A stretch of 64,000 nucleotides of DNA from Ochrobactrum chromiisoli (GTDB lineage: Bacteria; Pseudomonadota; Alphaproteobacteria; Rhizobiales; Rhizobiaceae). The translations under genes were made by a program, and so were the position numbers. The notes below the pieces were generated by a model, which worked only from the letters and a program-made list of their open reading frames with translations, was not told where the DNA came from and made no database searches. Shown in pieces: positions 34,720 through 45,086 of the stretch (its first letter is position 1; every line of letters begins with the position of its first letter). Location: positions 44,206 through 108,205 of the forward strand of contig NZ_JAPHAV010000013.1 in NCBI RefSeq assembly GCF_026241335.1, given 5' to 3'.

Positions 34720-35308
34720 GTCGAACGGACCGTGAACCCTCGTCGCGAACCCGCATAATGGTCTGCCGACTGGTCGCGAATTTCCTTGCTATCGCCGAAA
34801 CGCTCATGCCCTTCGCGAGATCGTTGCGGACACCGTGCTTCTGTTCATCGCTGAGCGTGAAGGGCCGACCGAGGGTCTTGCCTTCCGACTTGGCGCGCTT
34901 GAGACCGGATTGCGTTCGCTCGATCAGCAAATCCCGCTCGAATTGGGCGACGGCATTGAGCACGTTCATGGTCATGGTGCCGGCCGAGCTGGTGAGGTCG
35001 GCGCCGCCGAGCGCGAGGCAATAGACGCGCACGCCCATTTCGGCCAGCGTTCTGACGGTGGTGCTGACGTCGATCGCATCACGGCCGAGGCGGTCGAGCT
35101 TTGTCACGATCAGAATGTCGCCGGATTCCAGCTTGTCCATGAGCCGGGAAAAGCCGCGGCGTTGCGCGATGGCGGTGCTGCCGGAAACCGTCTCGGTGAC
35201 GATCCGGCGCAGTTCGACCTGGAAGCCGGCGGCTTCGATTTCCCGAATCTGGTTCTCGGTCGTCTGGCCGGTCGTGGAGACTCGGACATAGGCGAAGGTG
35301 CGTGGCAT
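34715..35308 (-). CDS. tnpR: Tn3-family resolvase
   Basis: An intact 197-residue serine recombinase. [13 protein letters not shown] carries the nucleophile Ser, [14 protein letters not shown] and [17 protein letters not shown] are core motifs, and [22 protein letters not shown] is the DNA-binding helix-turn-helix. It is divergent from the transposase. It belongs to a different branch from the resolvases at 24231 and 52173. Confidence 0.9.
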   Translation of the reverse strand: MPRTFAYVRVSTTGQTTENQIREIEAAGFQVELRRIVTETVSGSTAIAQRRGFSRLMDKLESGDILIVTKLDRLGRDAIDVSTTVRTLAEMGVRVYCLALGGADLTSSAGTMTMNVLNAVAQFERDLLIERTQSGLKRAKSEGKTLGRPFTLSDEQKHGVRNDLAKGMSVSAIARKFATSRQTIMRVRDEGSRSVRP

Positions 35309-35473
35309 GAGGGCAATTTTGTCCGAATAGGCTGTCCAAAATATCGCCTCTGTTCATAAGCCTGTCAAGATAATTTGTGGACAGGCTGTTTTACCCCTGT
35401 ACGCAATCGCTCGTTTTTGGACAGGACACCCCGCCCTGTTCATCGGGGTGCCGGATGTAAAAGGAGTAGGCGG
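35309..35473. promoter_or_regulatory. res site / divergent promoter of the cryptic Tn3 element
   Basis: The 165-bp gap repeats TGTCC/GGACA boxes (around 35323, 35337, 35378 and 35417) in both orientations, as expected for resolvase subsites flanking the tnpR-tnpA promoters. Confidence 0.6.
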
Positions 35474-38446
35474 ATGGGGCGAAGGAAACTGATTAGCGCG
35501 GCAGAGGCGCAAAATCTTCTCGGGCTGGCAGACAAGGACGGTCTGATCCGGCACTATACGATTGATGCTGCTGATCGCCTCGAATGCGAGTTGCGACGCC
35601 GCCCTCATAACAAACTGGGCTTTGCCATCCAGCTTTGCGTCATCCGACAAACCGGCCGGCTCCTGGGTGAGGCTGAACAACCGCCTTCAGCCATAGTTGA
35701 TTATGTTGCCGATCAGCTCGATGTCGATCCCCGCTCCTACTCCATCTATGCTCACCGTGCGCAAACCCGGTTCGAGCATAGCCGATATCTGACGGATTAC
35801 CTTGGCCTGCATGCAGCGGATCGCGACGACCGCCGTGCAGCTTTGTTGGCCGCGACCGAGGCGGCCGCCTCCGGGGACAAGGGGCTGCCGATCGCAACGG
35901 CCGTCATCGCTGCCTTTCGTGAGCGGAAGGCGCTGCTGCCTTCTCAACACTCCATCGAGAAGATCGGCATTGCGGCCCGCGCCGTTGCTCGCCGTCGTGC
36001 TGAGAGTGCGCTGATCTCGGATATCGCTCCGGAAAAACTCGAAGCCCTCGATGCCCTGCTGGCCGTTGATCCTGCAATAGGGCAGACGCGCTTCCATTGG
36101 CTGCGTTCCGCATCCGACGCACCGGGAGCGGGGAATCTGGTCGGTTTGACGGAACGTATCATGTTCCTGCGTTCGCTCGGGATCGATCCCCGTTTGCAGG
36201 CCCGCATCCCCTCCGGAAGATGGGACCAGATGGTCCGGGAAGGTGATGCAGCACCGGCCTGGCTCGCCGGCGAATTTGGCGCCAGCCGTCGGCGTGCGAC
36301 GATCGTGGTGCAGATCATCAAGCTCGGCCAGAAGCTCACTGATGATGCAATGACCATGTTCATCAAGCTGATGGGCCGGCTGTTCTCCCAGGCGAACAAC
36401 CGGAAAAAGCAGCGTCACATGAACGCCCGCATGGAAACGTCCAAGGCGCTGCGACTGTTCCTCGATACGATCGTTGCCTTGCAGGCCGCCAATGATGCCG
36501 ATGAAGATGCGATCGAGACGGTAAACCGGCAAGTCGGCTGGCATCGGCTGCTGCAGATCAAGCCCGGTCTCGAGGCGATGGTGGAGAGCGCCAACGCTTC
36601 GCCGTTGGTGCTGGCGGCCGAGCAACATGGAAACATCCGCAAGTTCGCCGGCGCGTTCCTTCAGGCATTCACGTTCCGCTCACGCCGCCGGCACGATCCG
36701 TTGCTTGCGGCGGTCGCGACCCTGAAAATGCTTTATGTGGAGGGACGCCGTGTTCTGCCGGATCGCGTGCCGGTCGGCCATCTGGGTGCGAACGAAAGGA
36801 AACTGGTCTTCGAGGATGGCAAGCCGGATCGGCGGCTTTATGAAATCGCCACCTTCGCTCATTTACGGGACCGGCTGCATTCGCGCGATGTGTGGGTCGA
36901 GGGCAGCCGGTCATTCCGGCCGATAGACGAAGATCTCATGCCGAAGCCAACCTTTGTCGCCCTGAAGGGGCAAGATCAGCTTGGCCTCGGTGTCCAGACC
37001 GACTGCGCTGCCTGGCTCGCGGACGTCCGGGAGATGATGGACGTCAACCTCAAACGGCTGGCCTGGCGCGCCCGTTTCGGCAAGCTCGATGGCGTCAGGA
37101 TGGAAAACGGCACGCTGATCGTGACGCCGCACACCAGCGATGTTCCCGCCGCGGCGGAAGCCATCAATGCCGAAATCACGGAGATGTATCCTCTGGTCGA
37201 GGTGCCCGATCTCCTGCGGGAAGTGCATGAGTGGACCGGGTTTGCCGACCAGTTCACCCATGTCCGGACGGGAGATGCGCCGCAAAACATCGCCGCCATG
37301 CTGGCCGGCGTGCTTGCCGATGGCACGAATCTCGGCCCGAAACGCATGGCGGGGGCGTCGAAGGGGATCAGCGCCCACCAGATCGGCTGGATGCGCAGCT
37401 TCCATGCCCGCTCCGAAACCTATCGGGCCGCGCAGGCCTGCGTCACCGATGCCCATACGCGCCATCCGCATGCGCAAATCTGGGGCGACGGAACGACAGC
37501 CTCATCCGATGGGCAGTTCTTCCGCGCCAGCGACCAGGCCGCCAGGCGCAGCGACATCAACCTGCATTATGGCAGTGAGCCGGGATCGAAGTTCTACAGC
37601 GGGCTTTCCGACCAATACGGCTATTACAGCATCTTGCCGATCAGCCCGACCGAAAGCGAGGCCGTCTATGTGCTCGACGGCCTGTTCGACCACGACACGG
37701 TTCTGGAGATCGAGGAGCTGTTCACCGATACCGGCGGCGCCAGCGATCATGTCTTTGCGCTGTTCTGCCTGATCGGCAAGCGCTTCGCGCCCCGACTTCG
37801 CAATATCAAGGACCGGAAACTGCACACCTTCGAGAAAGCCGATATCTATCCGGCGCTGGCAAATCATATCGGCGTGCCGATCAACACCGCCCTCATCATG
37901 GACCATTGGGACGAACTCCTGCGCCTTGCCGCGTCGATCACGACGCGCACCGTCGCGCCGTCGGCGATCCTCAAGAAGTTCTCCGCGTCGTCGAAATCCA
38001 GCGATCTGGCCAAAGCCTTGCGCGAACTCGGCCGCATCGAGCGCACCCTGTTCATGATCGAGTGGTATTCTAGCCCGGCGCTACGCCGGCGTTGTCAGGC
38101 CGGGCTCAACAAGGGCGAGGCCGCTCACAAACTCAAACGCGCCGTCTTTTTCCACGAGCGCGGCGAGATCCGTGATCGCTCCTTTGACAGCCAGGCATTC
38201 CGGGCTTCCGGCCTCAACCTGGTGGTCAGCGCCATCGTCCATTGGAACACCGTCTACCTCAGCCGGGCAACGGCGCATCTGCGCCAGCAAGGCCGAAATA
38301 TCCCCGACGCGTTGCTGAAACACGTCTCGCCCCTCAGTTGGGAGCACATAAATCTCACCGGTATCTATTCCTGGGACACCGAGCAGCAGATGTCCGAGGG
38401 CTTCAGGCCCTTGCGGCTTCCAGGGAAAATCCTCCGGGCCGCGTGA
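35474..38446 (+). CDS. tnpA: Tn3-family transposase
   Basis: A 990-residue protein from the ATG at 35474 (AGGAG upstream); the frame is open further left but through the res site. The N-terminal [26 protein letters not shown] and [18 protein letters not shown], the DDE domain with [45 protein letters not shown] and the C-terminal [17 protein letters not shown] are all present. The length is normal and the gene appears functional. Confidence 0.93.
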   Translation: MGRRKLISAAEAQNLLGLADKDGLIRHYTIDAADRLECELRRRPHNKLGFAIQLCVIRQTGRLLGEAEQPPSAIVDYVADQLDVDPRSYSIYAHRAQTRFEHSRYLTDYLGLHAADRDDRRAALLAATEAAASGDKGLPIATAVIAAFRERKALLPSQHSIEKIGIAARAVARRRAESALISDIAPEKLEALDALLAVDPAIGQTRFHWLRSASDAPGAGNLVGLTERIMFLRSLGIDPRLQARIPSGRWDQMVREGDAAPAWLAGEFGASRRRATIVVQIIKLGQKLTDDAMTMFIKLMGRLFSQANNRKKQRHMNARMETSKALRLFLDTIVALQAANDADEDAIETVNRQVGWHRLLQIKPGLEAMVESANASPLVLAAEQHGNIRKFAGAFLQAFTFRSRRRHDPLLAAVATLKMLYVEGRRVLPDRVPVGHLGANERKLVFEDGKPDRRLYEIATFAHLRDRLHSRDVWVEGSRSFRPIDEDLMPKPTFVALKGQDQLGLGVQTDCAAWLADVREMMDVNLKRLAWRARFGKLDGVRMENGTLIVTPHTSDVPAAAEAINAEITEMYPLVEVPDLLREVHEWTGFADQFTHVRTGDAPQNIAAMLAGVLADGTNLGPKRMAGASKGISAHQIGWMRSFHARSETYRAAQACVTDAHTRHPHAQIWGDGTTASSDGQFFRASDQAARRSDINLHYGSEPGSKFYSGLSDQYGYYSILPISPTESEAVYVLDGLFDHDTVLEIEELFTDTGGASDHVFALFCLIGKRFAPRLRNIKDRKLHTFEKADIYPALANHIGVPINTALIMDHWDELLRLAASITTRTVAPSAILKKFSASSKSSDLAKALRELGRIERTLFMIEWYSSPALRRRCQAGLNKGEAAHKLKRAVFFHERGEIRDRSFDSQAFRASGLNLVVSAIVHWNTVYLSRATAHLRQQGRNIPDALLKHVSPLSWEHINLTGIYSWDTEQQMSEGFRPLRLPGKILRAA

Positions 38447-38465
38447 CGTTCACTCTCCGTTCGGC

Positions 38466-38503
38466 CTTAACGTGTCTGGGGGAACAAATCTTGTTCCGCC
38501 CCC
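38466..38503. repeat. right 38-bp terminal repeat of the cryptic Tn3 element
   Basis: Inverted copy of 34682-34719, differing at three positions. It starts 19 bp after the transposase stop. Confidence 0.9.
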
Positions 38504-38505
38504 TC

Positions 38506-40011
38506 GTCGCGATCCTGCTTCCCGCTTGGCGAGACGCTCGCAGCTCTACCATTGCGGCGGGCCGGCGACCGATCGGCGAGCATTGGACACCCTTGTGGGC
38601 TCGCGGTTATCTGGACCTTGTGCTGCTTGCGCTCGCTGCGGCGTTCTACTGGCGTTCGGCAGCGAGCGGATATCAGGTCGTTCTCGCGCCGGAGGGTGTG
38701 ACGGCCGCGGCCGTCGACTACACCGCCTTCCTTGCGCCTATGATGCTATGGACCGGTCTGGCACTGTTGGCCATGCGGCTCGTCGGGGCCGGGCTGCGGC
38801 AAGGCCGACCGCTGATTGCCAAGGGCTTGCGACCTGTCGCCGGGCGTCTGGCGGATGTTGTGGCGGCAACATTTGGGCGCCAAGGCCGCCGATTGACTGC
38901 TGGCATCGGCCTGGCTGCGCTTGCTTTCGCCTTTGCATCGTCTACCGCGATTTTCAACGCAACCTATGAGGCTCAGGCGCGGGTCGACGCTGAACTCACC
39001 AACGGCGCCGACGTCACCGTCACGGGCACATCCGCCGCACCTGCGTCTCAGGCGCTCGACACCCTTTCCAGGCTACCGGGCGTCGCGGCGGCCCAGCCGA
39101 TGCAACACCGATACGCGTATGTCGGAACCGACCTTCAGGATCTCTACGGCATCGATCCGGCACGCATCGGGACAGCCACGGCCATGTCCGACGCTTATTT
39201 TGCCAATGGCGATGCGAGGGCGACACTCGCCGACCTCGCGCAAACGCACGATGGTGTGCTGGTCTCTCAGGAAACCGTGAACGACTATCAGCTCCGCCGC
39301 GGCGACAGCATCAACCTTCGCCTGCAAAACGCGGCCGATCACCAATATCATGTCGTGCCCTTTCACATCGTGGGTGTGGTGCGCGAATTCCCGACCGCCC
39401 CCAAGGATTCGTTCTTGGTCGCCAACGCGGCTTACATCGCCCGGCAAACCGGTTCCGCGGCAAACGAGATTGTTCTCATTCGATCGAACGGTGATCCCGC
39501 CCGCGTCGCTTTGTCCGCCCGAAATGCGACTGCGGGCCTCCCCGGGCTCAAGGTCAGCCAGATCGGCGATACCGTAGCCCTGATAGGGTCGAGCCTCACC
39601 GCAATTGATCTCGCCGGTCTAACGCGGCTGGAACTCGTTTTCGCGCTTGTCATGCTTGCTGCGTCGGGCGGACTGGTCCTTGGCCTTGGCTTTGCCGACC
39701 GCGAGCGCTCCTTCGCGGTTCTCGTGGCTCTGGGAGCCCGACCACGACAGCTCGGCGCCTTCGTCTGGAGCGAAGCGGCACTGGTTACCGGCAGCGGCAT
39801 GGTCCTGGGTCTCGGGGCAGGCACGCTGATTGCCTATGTGCTCGTCAAGCTGCTGACCGGAGTGTTCGACCCGCCACCTGAGGTGCTTTCGGTGCCGTGG
39901 CTCTACCTCGTTGCTCTCATCGTCACGGCGGCGGGCGCCGCTCTGGTAGCCGCGACAGGTGAAGCAATGCGCAGCCGGAAACACGTCACGGAGAAGCTCA
40001 GAGGCGAGTGA
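38506..40011 (+). pseudogene. FtsX-like ABC permease, N-terminal part lost
   Basis: About 500 residues of a large MacB/FtsX-type permease. Hydrophobic segments at the start, a periplasmic domain (ADVTVTGTSAAPASQALDTLSRLPGVAA), then the C-terminal FtsX domain: LTRLELVFALVMLAASGGLVLGLGFADRERSFAVLVALGA and two more membrane helices. The upstream half was removed at the Tn3 terminal repeat, so no natural start is present. Such permeases export lipids, lipoproteins or peptides with a partner ATPase, which is not in the window. Confidence 0.75.
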
Positions 40012-40092
40012 GAACCTGTTTTCTCGCAATCCAGGCCGCCATTGCGGGAAAGGATAGAGATCGGCGGCCGAGACCTTGAAAGGATAAAGCAA

Positions 40093-40344
40093 ATGAAACC
40101 GCAAATGATCATGGCCGCGATGCTGGTGCTGGCGCCGATCAGCGCCGCATTCGCTGCCCAGACATCCGGCACGATCACCGCAATCAGCAAGAATGCCGAT
40201 ACGATCACGCTGTCGGACGGCAAGACTTACGCCCTACCCGAAGGGATCGAAGACACCAAACTCCGTGTCGGCGAAAAGGTCCAGCTAACCTATGCGGACA
40301 AGGGCGGTAAGGCGGTTGTCTCCCATCTGGTTCCGCAGAAATGA
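40093..40344 (+). CDS. small periplasmic DUF1344 protein
   Basis: An 83-residue protein with AGGATAAAG before the ATG at 40093. A signal peptide (about 22 residues, ending AAFA) precedes one small beta domain: TSGTITAISKNADTITLSDGKTYALPEGIE and LRVGEKVQLTYADKGGKAVVSHL, the DUF1344 pattern of rhizobia and Brucella. Its function is unknown. It sits between the broken permease and a strong terminator. Confidence 0.75.
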   Translation: MKPQMIMAAMLVLAPISAAFAAQTSGTITAISKNADTITLSDGKTYALPEGIEDTKLRVGEKVQLTYADKGGKAVVSHLVPQK

Positions 40345-40349
40345 AAATT

Positions 40350-40379
40350 GCAGCGGCCGGCGTCATTGCCGGCCGCTGC
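40350..40379 (+). terminator. intrinsic terminator
   Basis: A perfect 12-bp GC-rich stem (40350-40361 with 40368-40379), 6-base loop and TTT after it, five bases beyond the DUF1344 stop. Confidence 0.85.
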
Positions 40380-40601
40380 TTTCGCACGCGATTGGCAGCC
40401 GTCGACCATGTCCGGCGCCAGGCCGACACCCGTTCTAATTCTCAGCTAATTGAACCTGCGTAGTCACAGTGGGCCGACCGAGCGCGCCAAGTAGAGCGGT
40501 GGGCGTATCGAGCTATCGCTGCAGGAGTGCCATTCAACCTTCGAGGAGCGATGCGGAAGCCAAGCATACCTTGCAGTGCCACAATTCAGGGAAATTAACT
40601 G

Positions 40602-40991
40602 ATGAAACAGATTTTTCTTGCCATCGCACTCATTACCGCTCCGGTAGCGGCTTTCACCGGCTTTGAGCTCTACGCCAGTACTGCACCAGCCAAAACAGCG
40701 AGCCTCGGCGATCTGTCGTCGTTCAAGGCCATCATTGCTGACGTCCAGACCCTCGCTTCCAAGGGCGATCTCCCCGGCGCTGCCAAGCGCATCACCGATT
40801 ATGAAACGGCATGGGACCAGGCCGAGACCGCGATCCGTCCACTGAACCAGAACGATTGGAACAACATCGACGCGGCCTCTGACGCTGCATTGAAGGCCCT
40901 TCGTCAATCGAGCCCGTCGGCGGACAAGGTCAACAAAACACTCGCCGCCCTGATGGCGGTTCTCAACAATCCGGCACAGCCTGCTCAGTAG
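40602..40991 (+). CDS. small secreted helical protein
   Basis: A 129-residue protein. The signal peptide (about 25 residues) is followed by a helical region: SSFKAIIADVQTLASKGDLPGAAKRITDYETAWDQAETAIRPLNQNDWNNIDAASDAALKAL in outline. Similar small proteins are often mislabelled histidine kinase. No catalytic motif is visible. It sits in a run of envelope genes. The 223-bp gap upstream holds no gene I can support. Confidence 0.65.
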   Translation: MKQIFLAIALITAPVAAFTGFELYASTAPAKTASLGDLSSFKAIIADVQTLASKGDLPGAAKRITDYETAWDQAETAIRPLNQNDWNNIDAASDAALKALRQSSPSADKVNKTLAALMAVLNNPAQPAQ

Positions 40992-41061
40992 GCGGGCGAC
41001 AAACACCGTCACTCTGCAAACCGCCGCCCGAAACTTCGACGCCCTTTCAAGGATACCCACA

Positions 41062-41901
41062 ATGTCTGCACCGGCCACCAAAGCTGCTGTTTACAATCGC
41101 GTTCCCCGCGTCACAACCGACTTCTGGCTCATAAAACTGATGGCCGTCACCATGGGGGAAACGGCGGCCGATTATCTCAACGTACAGATGGGCCTCGGCT
41201 TGACCTCGACGTCACTGATCATGTCCGCAGTTCTGGCGCTCGCCCTGTTCTGGCAGTTTGCGCAGAAGAAATATGTTCCCGCCGCCTACTGGCTGTCCGT
41301 GGTGCTGATCAGCATCGTTGGCACGTTGATCACCGACAATCTGGTCGACAATTTCCATGTTCCGCTGCTGGATACGACGATTGCGTTCTCGGTCGCCCTG
41401 GCGCTGACGTCCCTGCTCTGGTTCAGAGCCGAAGGGACGCTTTCGATCCACTCCATCTACACCGGGCGGCGTGAGGCCTTCTACTGGCTGGCCATCCTGT
41501 TCACCTTCGCGCTTGGGACGGCCGCCGGCGATCTGGTGGCCGAAAAATTCGCGCTGGGCTATCTGGCGACCGGCGTCCTGTTCGGGATGATCATCCTCTC
41601 GCTCAGCATCGGCTATTTTTTCCTCGGCCTCGACGCGATCCTCGGCTTCTGGCTGGTCTATATCCTGACCCGGCCTCTCGGCGCCTCCTTCGGCGACCTG
41701 ATGTCCCAGCCCGCGCAGTATGGCGGTTTCGGCCTCGGCACGATCATCACCAGCGCGATCTTCCTCGCCGCAATTGTTGCAATCGTCATCTTCATGAGCG
41801 TTCGGCACGAGGGCGAGGAACTCGCTGACGTTGATGAGGATAAAAAGATGGCAGCCCCCGGCGAAGGCGAGAAGCTTGCTATTGCCGAGGAAGGACTTTG
41901 A
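41062..41901 (+). CDS. COG4705-like membrane protein
   Basis: A 279-residue integral membrane protein with about eight hydrophobic segments and a soluble acidic tail (last 35 residues). Repeated elements KLMAVTMGETAADYLNVQMGLG and LFTFALGTAAGDLVAEKFALGY mark the DUF347/COG4705 family, where each repeat carries a conserved acidic-Gly motif in a helix. The function is unsettled; manganese or metal-related transport has been suggested for relatives. It starts 70 bp after the secreted helical protein, likely the same operon. Confidence 0.72.
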   Translation: MSAPATKAAVYNRVPRVTTDFWLIKLMAVTMGETAADYLNVQMGLGLTSTSLIMSAVLALALFWQFAQKKYVPAAYWLSVVLISIVGTLITDNLVDNFHVPLLDTTIAFSVALALTSLLWFRAEGTLSIHSIYTGRREAFYWLAILFTFALGTAAGDLVAEKFALGYLATGVLFGMIILSLSIGYFFLGLDAILGFWLVYILTRPLGASFGDLMSQPAQYGGFGLGTIITSAIFLAAIVAIVIFMSVRHEGEELADVDEDKKMAAPGEGEKLAIAEEGL

Positions 41902-41966
41902 GGAGCCGCCCGGCCTTGAGTGATCGTCTGCCAGCTTCAACACCAATATCGCCGAGGACAGTCCGA

Positions 41967-42932
41967 ATGCAGGCGGCAGCACAAGCACTTTCCCGAACTC
42001 TAGAAAAATGGGTATCGGCCGGCGCAGCCTTATCAGCTCTTCTGGCAACGGTAGTCCAGCTCCATGCGCTGGAGGAGCTGGTTGATCGTCCTGTTGCGTT
42101 GTTCTTTGCAAGTCAGCGTGACGCGACACTGGTGCATATTGCGCGATTTTTGACAGACTTCGGCAAAGCCTACTGGTTCATCGTCCCGGCTGCCGCTCTG
42201 TTCATACTGTTCCGGTTCATGTGGAAGAATCCACTTTATGCTTCCAGGTCACTTTTCGTTTTAACGAGCGTGGCATCGACCGGCATTATCGTCGATATTC
42301 TCAAAGTCGTATTTGGTCGCGCTCGGCCAGAATTGTTGTTCAATCAGGATATTTTTCAGTTCTTTTTTTTCAGATTCGGGCACGAATATAATTCATTCCC
42401 GTCGGGACACACCGCCTGTGCGATGGCAGCGGGCGTCGCTTTGGCCCTGATCTTTCCGCGTTACCGCAGCCTGGCGCTTGCTGGCGCAGCCATTCTGGCA
42501 TGCACGCGCTTCATCACGACTGCGCACTACATCAGTGACGTGATGGCGTCCTCAATGATCGCCGTCGTTGTCGTTCCGATTATCCAGATTGTTTTTGCGC
42601 GATTTGGCTTTCCCTTGAGCGAGCGCGAGGCGTCGATGGACCCGCCCCGCCATCGCCTGGCTGCAAAAATGATCGGCACACCTTTGAAGGCTCGCAGCAT
42701 CGATGGCGCCGTCATGCGGGCGAGCGCACCAACAATCGTCGGGGTGGTGATTGCCGCGACGATTATGGCGGTGTGCGGTTTGGCTCCCAATCTGGCACTG
42801 ATCGAATGGCAAGAAGGTTCCTTGCCCGATTATCAGCCTGTACTTGAATGGTGGCTATGGTTGTCCTTGTACGTCTGTCTCGGCTTCGGAGCACTGACCT
42901 GGGCATGCCAGCGAAAGCTTAGGCCAATCTGA
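41967..42932 (+). CDS. PAP2-family membrane phosphatase
   Basis: A 321-residue membrane protein from the ATG at 41967; the frame is open to 41898. KVVFGRARPELLF, FPSGHTACAMAAGVAL and THYISDVMAS are the three PAP2 signature motifs (KxxxxxxRP, PSGH, SRxxxxxHxxxD with a Thr-Thr-Ala variant in place of Ser-Arg). Such enzymes dephosphorylate undecaprenyl pyrophosphate or phosphatidylglycerophosphate at the outer face of the membrane. It differs from the other two PAP2 genes nearby in having a long C-terminal hydrophobic extension with two more helices. The SR-to-FITT change is unusual. Confidence 0.8.
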   Translation: MQAAAQALSRTLEKWVSAGAALSALLATVVQLHALEELVDRPVALFFASQRDATLVHIARFLTDFGKAYWFIVPAAALFILFRFMWKNPLYASRSLFVLTSVASTGIIVDILKVVFGRARPELLFNQDIFQFFFFRFGHEYNSFPSGHTACAMAAGVALALIFPRYRSLALAGAAILACTRFITTAHYISDVMASSMIAVVVVPIIQIVFARFGFPLSEREASMDPPRHRLAAKMIGTPLKARSIDGAVMRASAPTIVGVVIAATIMAVCGLAPNLALIEWQEGSLPDYQPVLEWWLWLSLYVCLGFGALTWACQRKLRPI

Positions 42933-42963
42933 GGACACGCTTTCCTTGACCTCTGAGTTCCCG
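42933..42963 (-). pseudogene. relic of a tnpR 3' end
   Basis: 24 of 31 bases match the 3' end of the resolvase gene at 24244-24274, and the relic also resembles that at 52190-52220, starting with the GACACGCTTTCC core. It is all that remains of a Tn3-family end between two convergent envelope genes. Confidence 0.5.
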
Positions 42964-43053
42964 TGTAGACCATGGTCATGGGGAAAGGGATGTGCGGTCG
43001 ATGGTGGGTTCTTGGCTTAGCTTGGGGCCGCCACTCCCTTAAGCGCCTCGGCG

Positions 43054-45075
43054 TTAAAATCCTGTTCGCAGCAGCAGAACCCCTCCGTCCCAATTCTTGT
43101 TCGCTTCAGCGTCGGGGCGTACCGCAATACGCCCTGATCCAAGCATTTGTGCCAGAATGTCGCGCGGCGTGTTGGCATCGGCCTGGGTTGAGACAGCAGA
43201 GGATAGCGACAGCGGCCGCTCGATCTGTTCCTGCACGACCGAACCTATCCAGACCGGTGCGAGTTTTTCTCCCATGAGGTTGAGATCTGCATCCCAAAGC
43301 CGGAGCACGAACCGAGTGTTGTTCGGTGCAGCTCCGTTTTGCAGGACGAGCGTCAAGCTCGGCAGCCTTCCGCTGGCGAGATGAGGGGTAACCGGCAATT
43401 CGACAGGAGTTGTCTTCGCGGAGAGCCAACCCAGTATCCTGGATGACGCCCATGGCGCGGGCAGACGCCATCCCTTGCTCAGCAAATCCTGTCGAATTGC
43501 AGAAAGGTCTCCCGCCCACTGGATCGTGAAGGGCTCTTCGATCTCGCCGGTCAGATCGATCCGCCTGGGCGGCAGCCGTTGCCAACCTGACGTCCACCAG
43601 TCGTTGGCCATCATCGTGGGGGTCGCTCGGTTTACGGCATAGCGTTCGACATCGAGAGAGTGATGTCGATAGACGTTCAACCCCCCGGCTAGCGCGAGTG
43701 CCGCGCCGGCGATCACCATCAATGACGTCGCGCCGACTGATTTTGCCGGCTTTCGCATGTAGAAGAATCCGAGCACTGCCAGCCAGGCCGTACCGAAGGC
43801 AAGCCCCCCGACCGCGTCCGAGAACCAGTGAGCGCCCAGATAGACGCGCGAGAACGCTATCAGCAGTGCAAAGGATAGAGCGGTCAAAGCGACCGGAAGG
43901 CGCCACATCGGACGAAGTTCACGTCCGATCAGGAAAGCGAGAAAGCCGTAGACGGCGAGATTGACTGTGCTATGGCCGCTGGGAAAGGAAAATGCGCTCC
44001 AGCCCGTGTAGAACAACTCGGTCGGCCGGGCGCGATGGAGCGTGACTTTTATGACCGTGTTGAGCACGGATGCACCGCCAACTGCCGCCAGCCAGTAGGC
44101 TGCTGGACGCCATGCCCGTCTCCAGGCAAGCCATAGAAACACTGCGATCGTTACCGTCATCACGACCACCGTATCGCCAAGCTCGGTGGTTATCAGCATT
44201 ACGGAATCGCCCGGAACGGTTCGCAGATCCTGGAGTGCCTGGTAGATCGCGTTATCGGCGCGTACGAGAGGGTCGCCACTGACGACATCTTCGAGAATGC
44301 CGAAGAACAGCCAGGCAGAGCCGATCAACAGCAAAGCCAGAAACGCAAGCCCTCGGGCGTCGGGACGCGACGGATCGAGAAGATCGAGCGCGAAGCGACC
44401 CCAACGGGAGTGGTTCATGGCCGTGCATTGCCGAAGCCAACCCGACAGAGCCGATGCAAGCGCCGGACCGTGGCGCAGGGCGAACCGGGCGAGACGGAGT
44501 AGCACCCAGATGAAGACAACGATGAGAACAACCAGAATAGCGAGGGATTTGGCGGCCGCGCCGCTGAAAGCAGCGCCGACGAACACAGCGGGCAGAACAT
44601 GCGACGGCGCCCACACCAGCGCGGACAGGATGTTGGCAACGTAGAACCGCCGCACCGAGAGCCCTAACATGCCGGCGATCAGGGGGACGAAGGCTCGCAC
44701 GCCCGGTGTGAAGCGGGCGATAAAGACGCTTTTGTCGCCGTGCTTTGCGAAAAATGCCTCGCTGCGCGTGATGAGGTCCGGGTGTCGGTTGAGCGGCCAT
44801 CGTTCAAGGATCTCGCGGTGATAGCGATGGCCGATCCAGAACGAGAGGCCGTCGCCGATGATTGCCCCGGCGGAGGCCGCGCCGAGCAGCGGCCAGAGTT
44901 TTACAATGCCGCTGGGTACCAGTGCGCTGATTGCCAGGATTGCGGCAGTGCCTGGAATAAAAACTCCGATGACGGGTATGGATTCCGACAGCGCCAACAG
45001 AAGCACCGTCGCATAAGCCAAATGCGGATGCGCCGCGATGAACGCGGTGACGGCGGAGAAGAAAGACGCCACCAT
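43054..45075 (-). CDS. DedA - PAP2 - LssY-like fusion protein
   Basis: A 673-residue membrane protein from the ATG at 45075 (AGAGGAG upstream). Residues about 1-210 are a DedA/SNARE-associated domain (LALSESIPVIGVFIPGTA, FARFTPGVRAFVPLIAGML). About 250-450 form a PAP2 phosphatase (KVTLHRARPTELFY, FPSGHSTVNLAVYG, FSRVYLGAHWFSDAVGG, all three motifs intact). The last 200 residues resemble the LssY C-terminal domain: NDWWTSGWQRLPPRRIDLTGE and GWRLPAPWASSRILGWLSA. DedA proteins flip lipids such as undecaprenyl phosphate, so fusion to a phosphatase suggests carrier-lipid recycling. It is followed by the PAP2 gene upstream at 45087 in the same direction. Confidence 0.88.
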   Translation of the reverse strand: MVASFFSAVTAFIAAHPHLAYATVLLLALSESIPVIGVFIPGTAAILAISALVPSGIVKLWPLLGAASAGAIIGDGLSFWIGHRYHREILERWPLNRHPDLITRSEAFFAKHGDKSVFIARFTPGVRAFVPLIAGMLGLSVRRFYVANILSALVWAPSHVLPAVFVGAAFSGAAAKSLAILVVLIVVFIWVLLRLARFALRHGPALASALSGWLRQCTAMNHSRWGRFALDLLDPSRPDARGLAFLALLLIGSAWLFFGILEDVVSGDPLVRADNAIYQALQDLRTVPGDSVMLITTELGDTVVVMTVTIAVFLWLAWRRAWRPAAYWLAAVGGASVLNTVIKVTLHRARPTELFYTGWSAFSFPSGHSTVNLAVYGFLAFLIGRELRPMWRLPVALTALSFALLIAFSRVYLGAHWFSDAVGGLAFGTAWLAVLGFFYMRKPAKSVGATSLMVIAGAALALAGGLNVYRHHSLDVERYAVNRATPTMMANDWWTSGWQRLPPRRIDLTGEIEEPFTIQWAGDLSAIRQDLLSKGWRLPAPWASSRILGWLSAKTTPVELPVTPHLASGRLPSLTLVLQNGAAPNNTRFVLRLWDADLNLMGEKLAPVWIGSVVQEQIERPLSLSSAVSTQADANTPRDILAQMLGSGRIAVRPDAEANKNWDGGVLLLRTGF

Positions 45076-45086
45076 CCCGCGCTCCT

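Larger units (their letters stand above)
34682..38503. mobile_element. complete cryptic Tn3-family transposon, 3822 bp
   Basis: Inverted 38-bp ends (34682-34719 and 38466-38503, 35 of 38 bases matching) enclose a resolvase and a full transposase and nothing else. The 5-bp flanks TCATT and TCGTC do not match and the flanking genes differ (istB left, a permease right), so an adjacent deletion or recombination followed insertion. Confidence 0.9.

Noticed and set aside
35375..35473. 33-codon N-terminal extension of the Tn3 transposase.
   Set aside because: It runs through the res/promoter region and is not seen in the family; the ATG at 35474 has a good ribosome site.
38242..38503. Open frame joining the end of the transposase gene to the truncated permease.
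   Set aside because: The first 87 codons are antisense-frame noise over tnpA and the terminal repeat; only the part after 38503 is permease-like.
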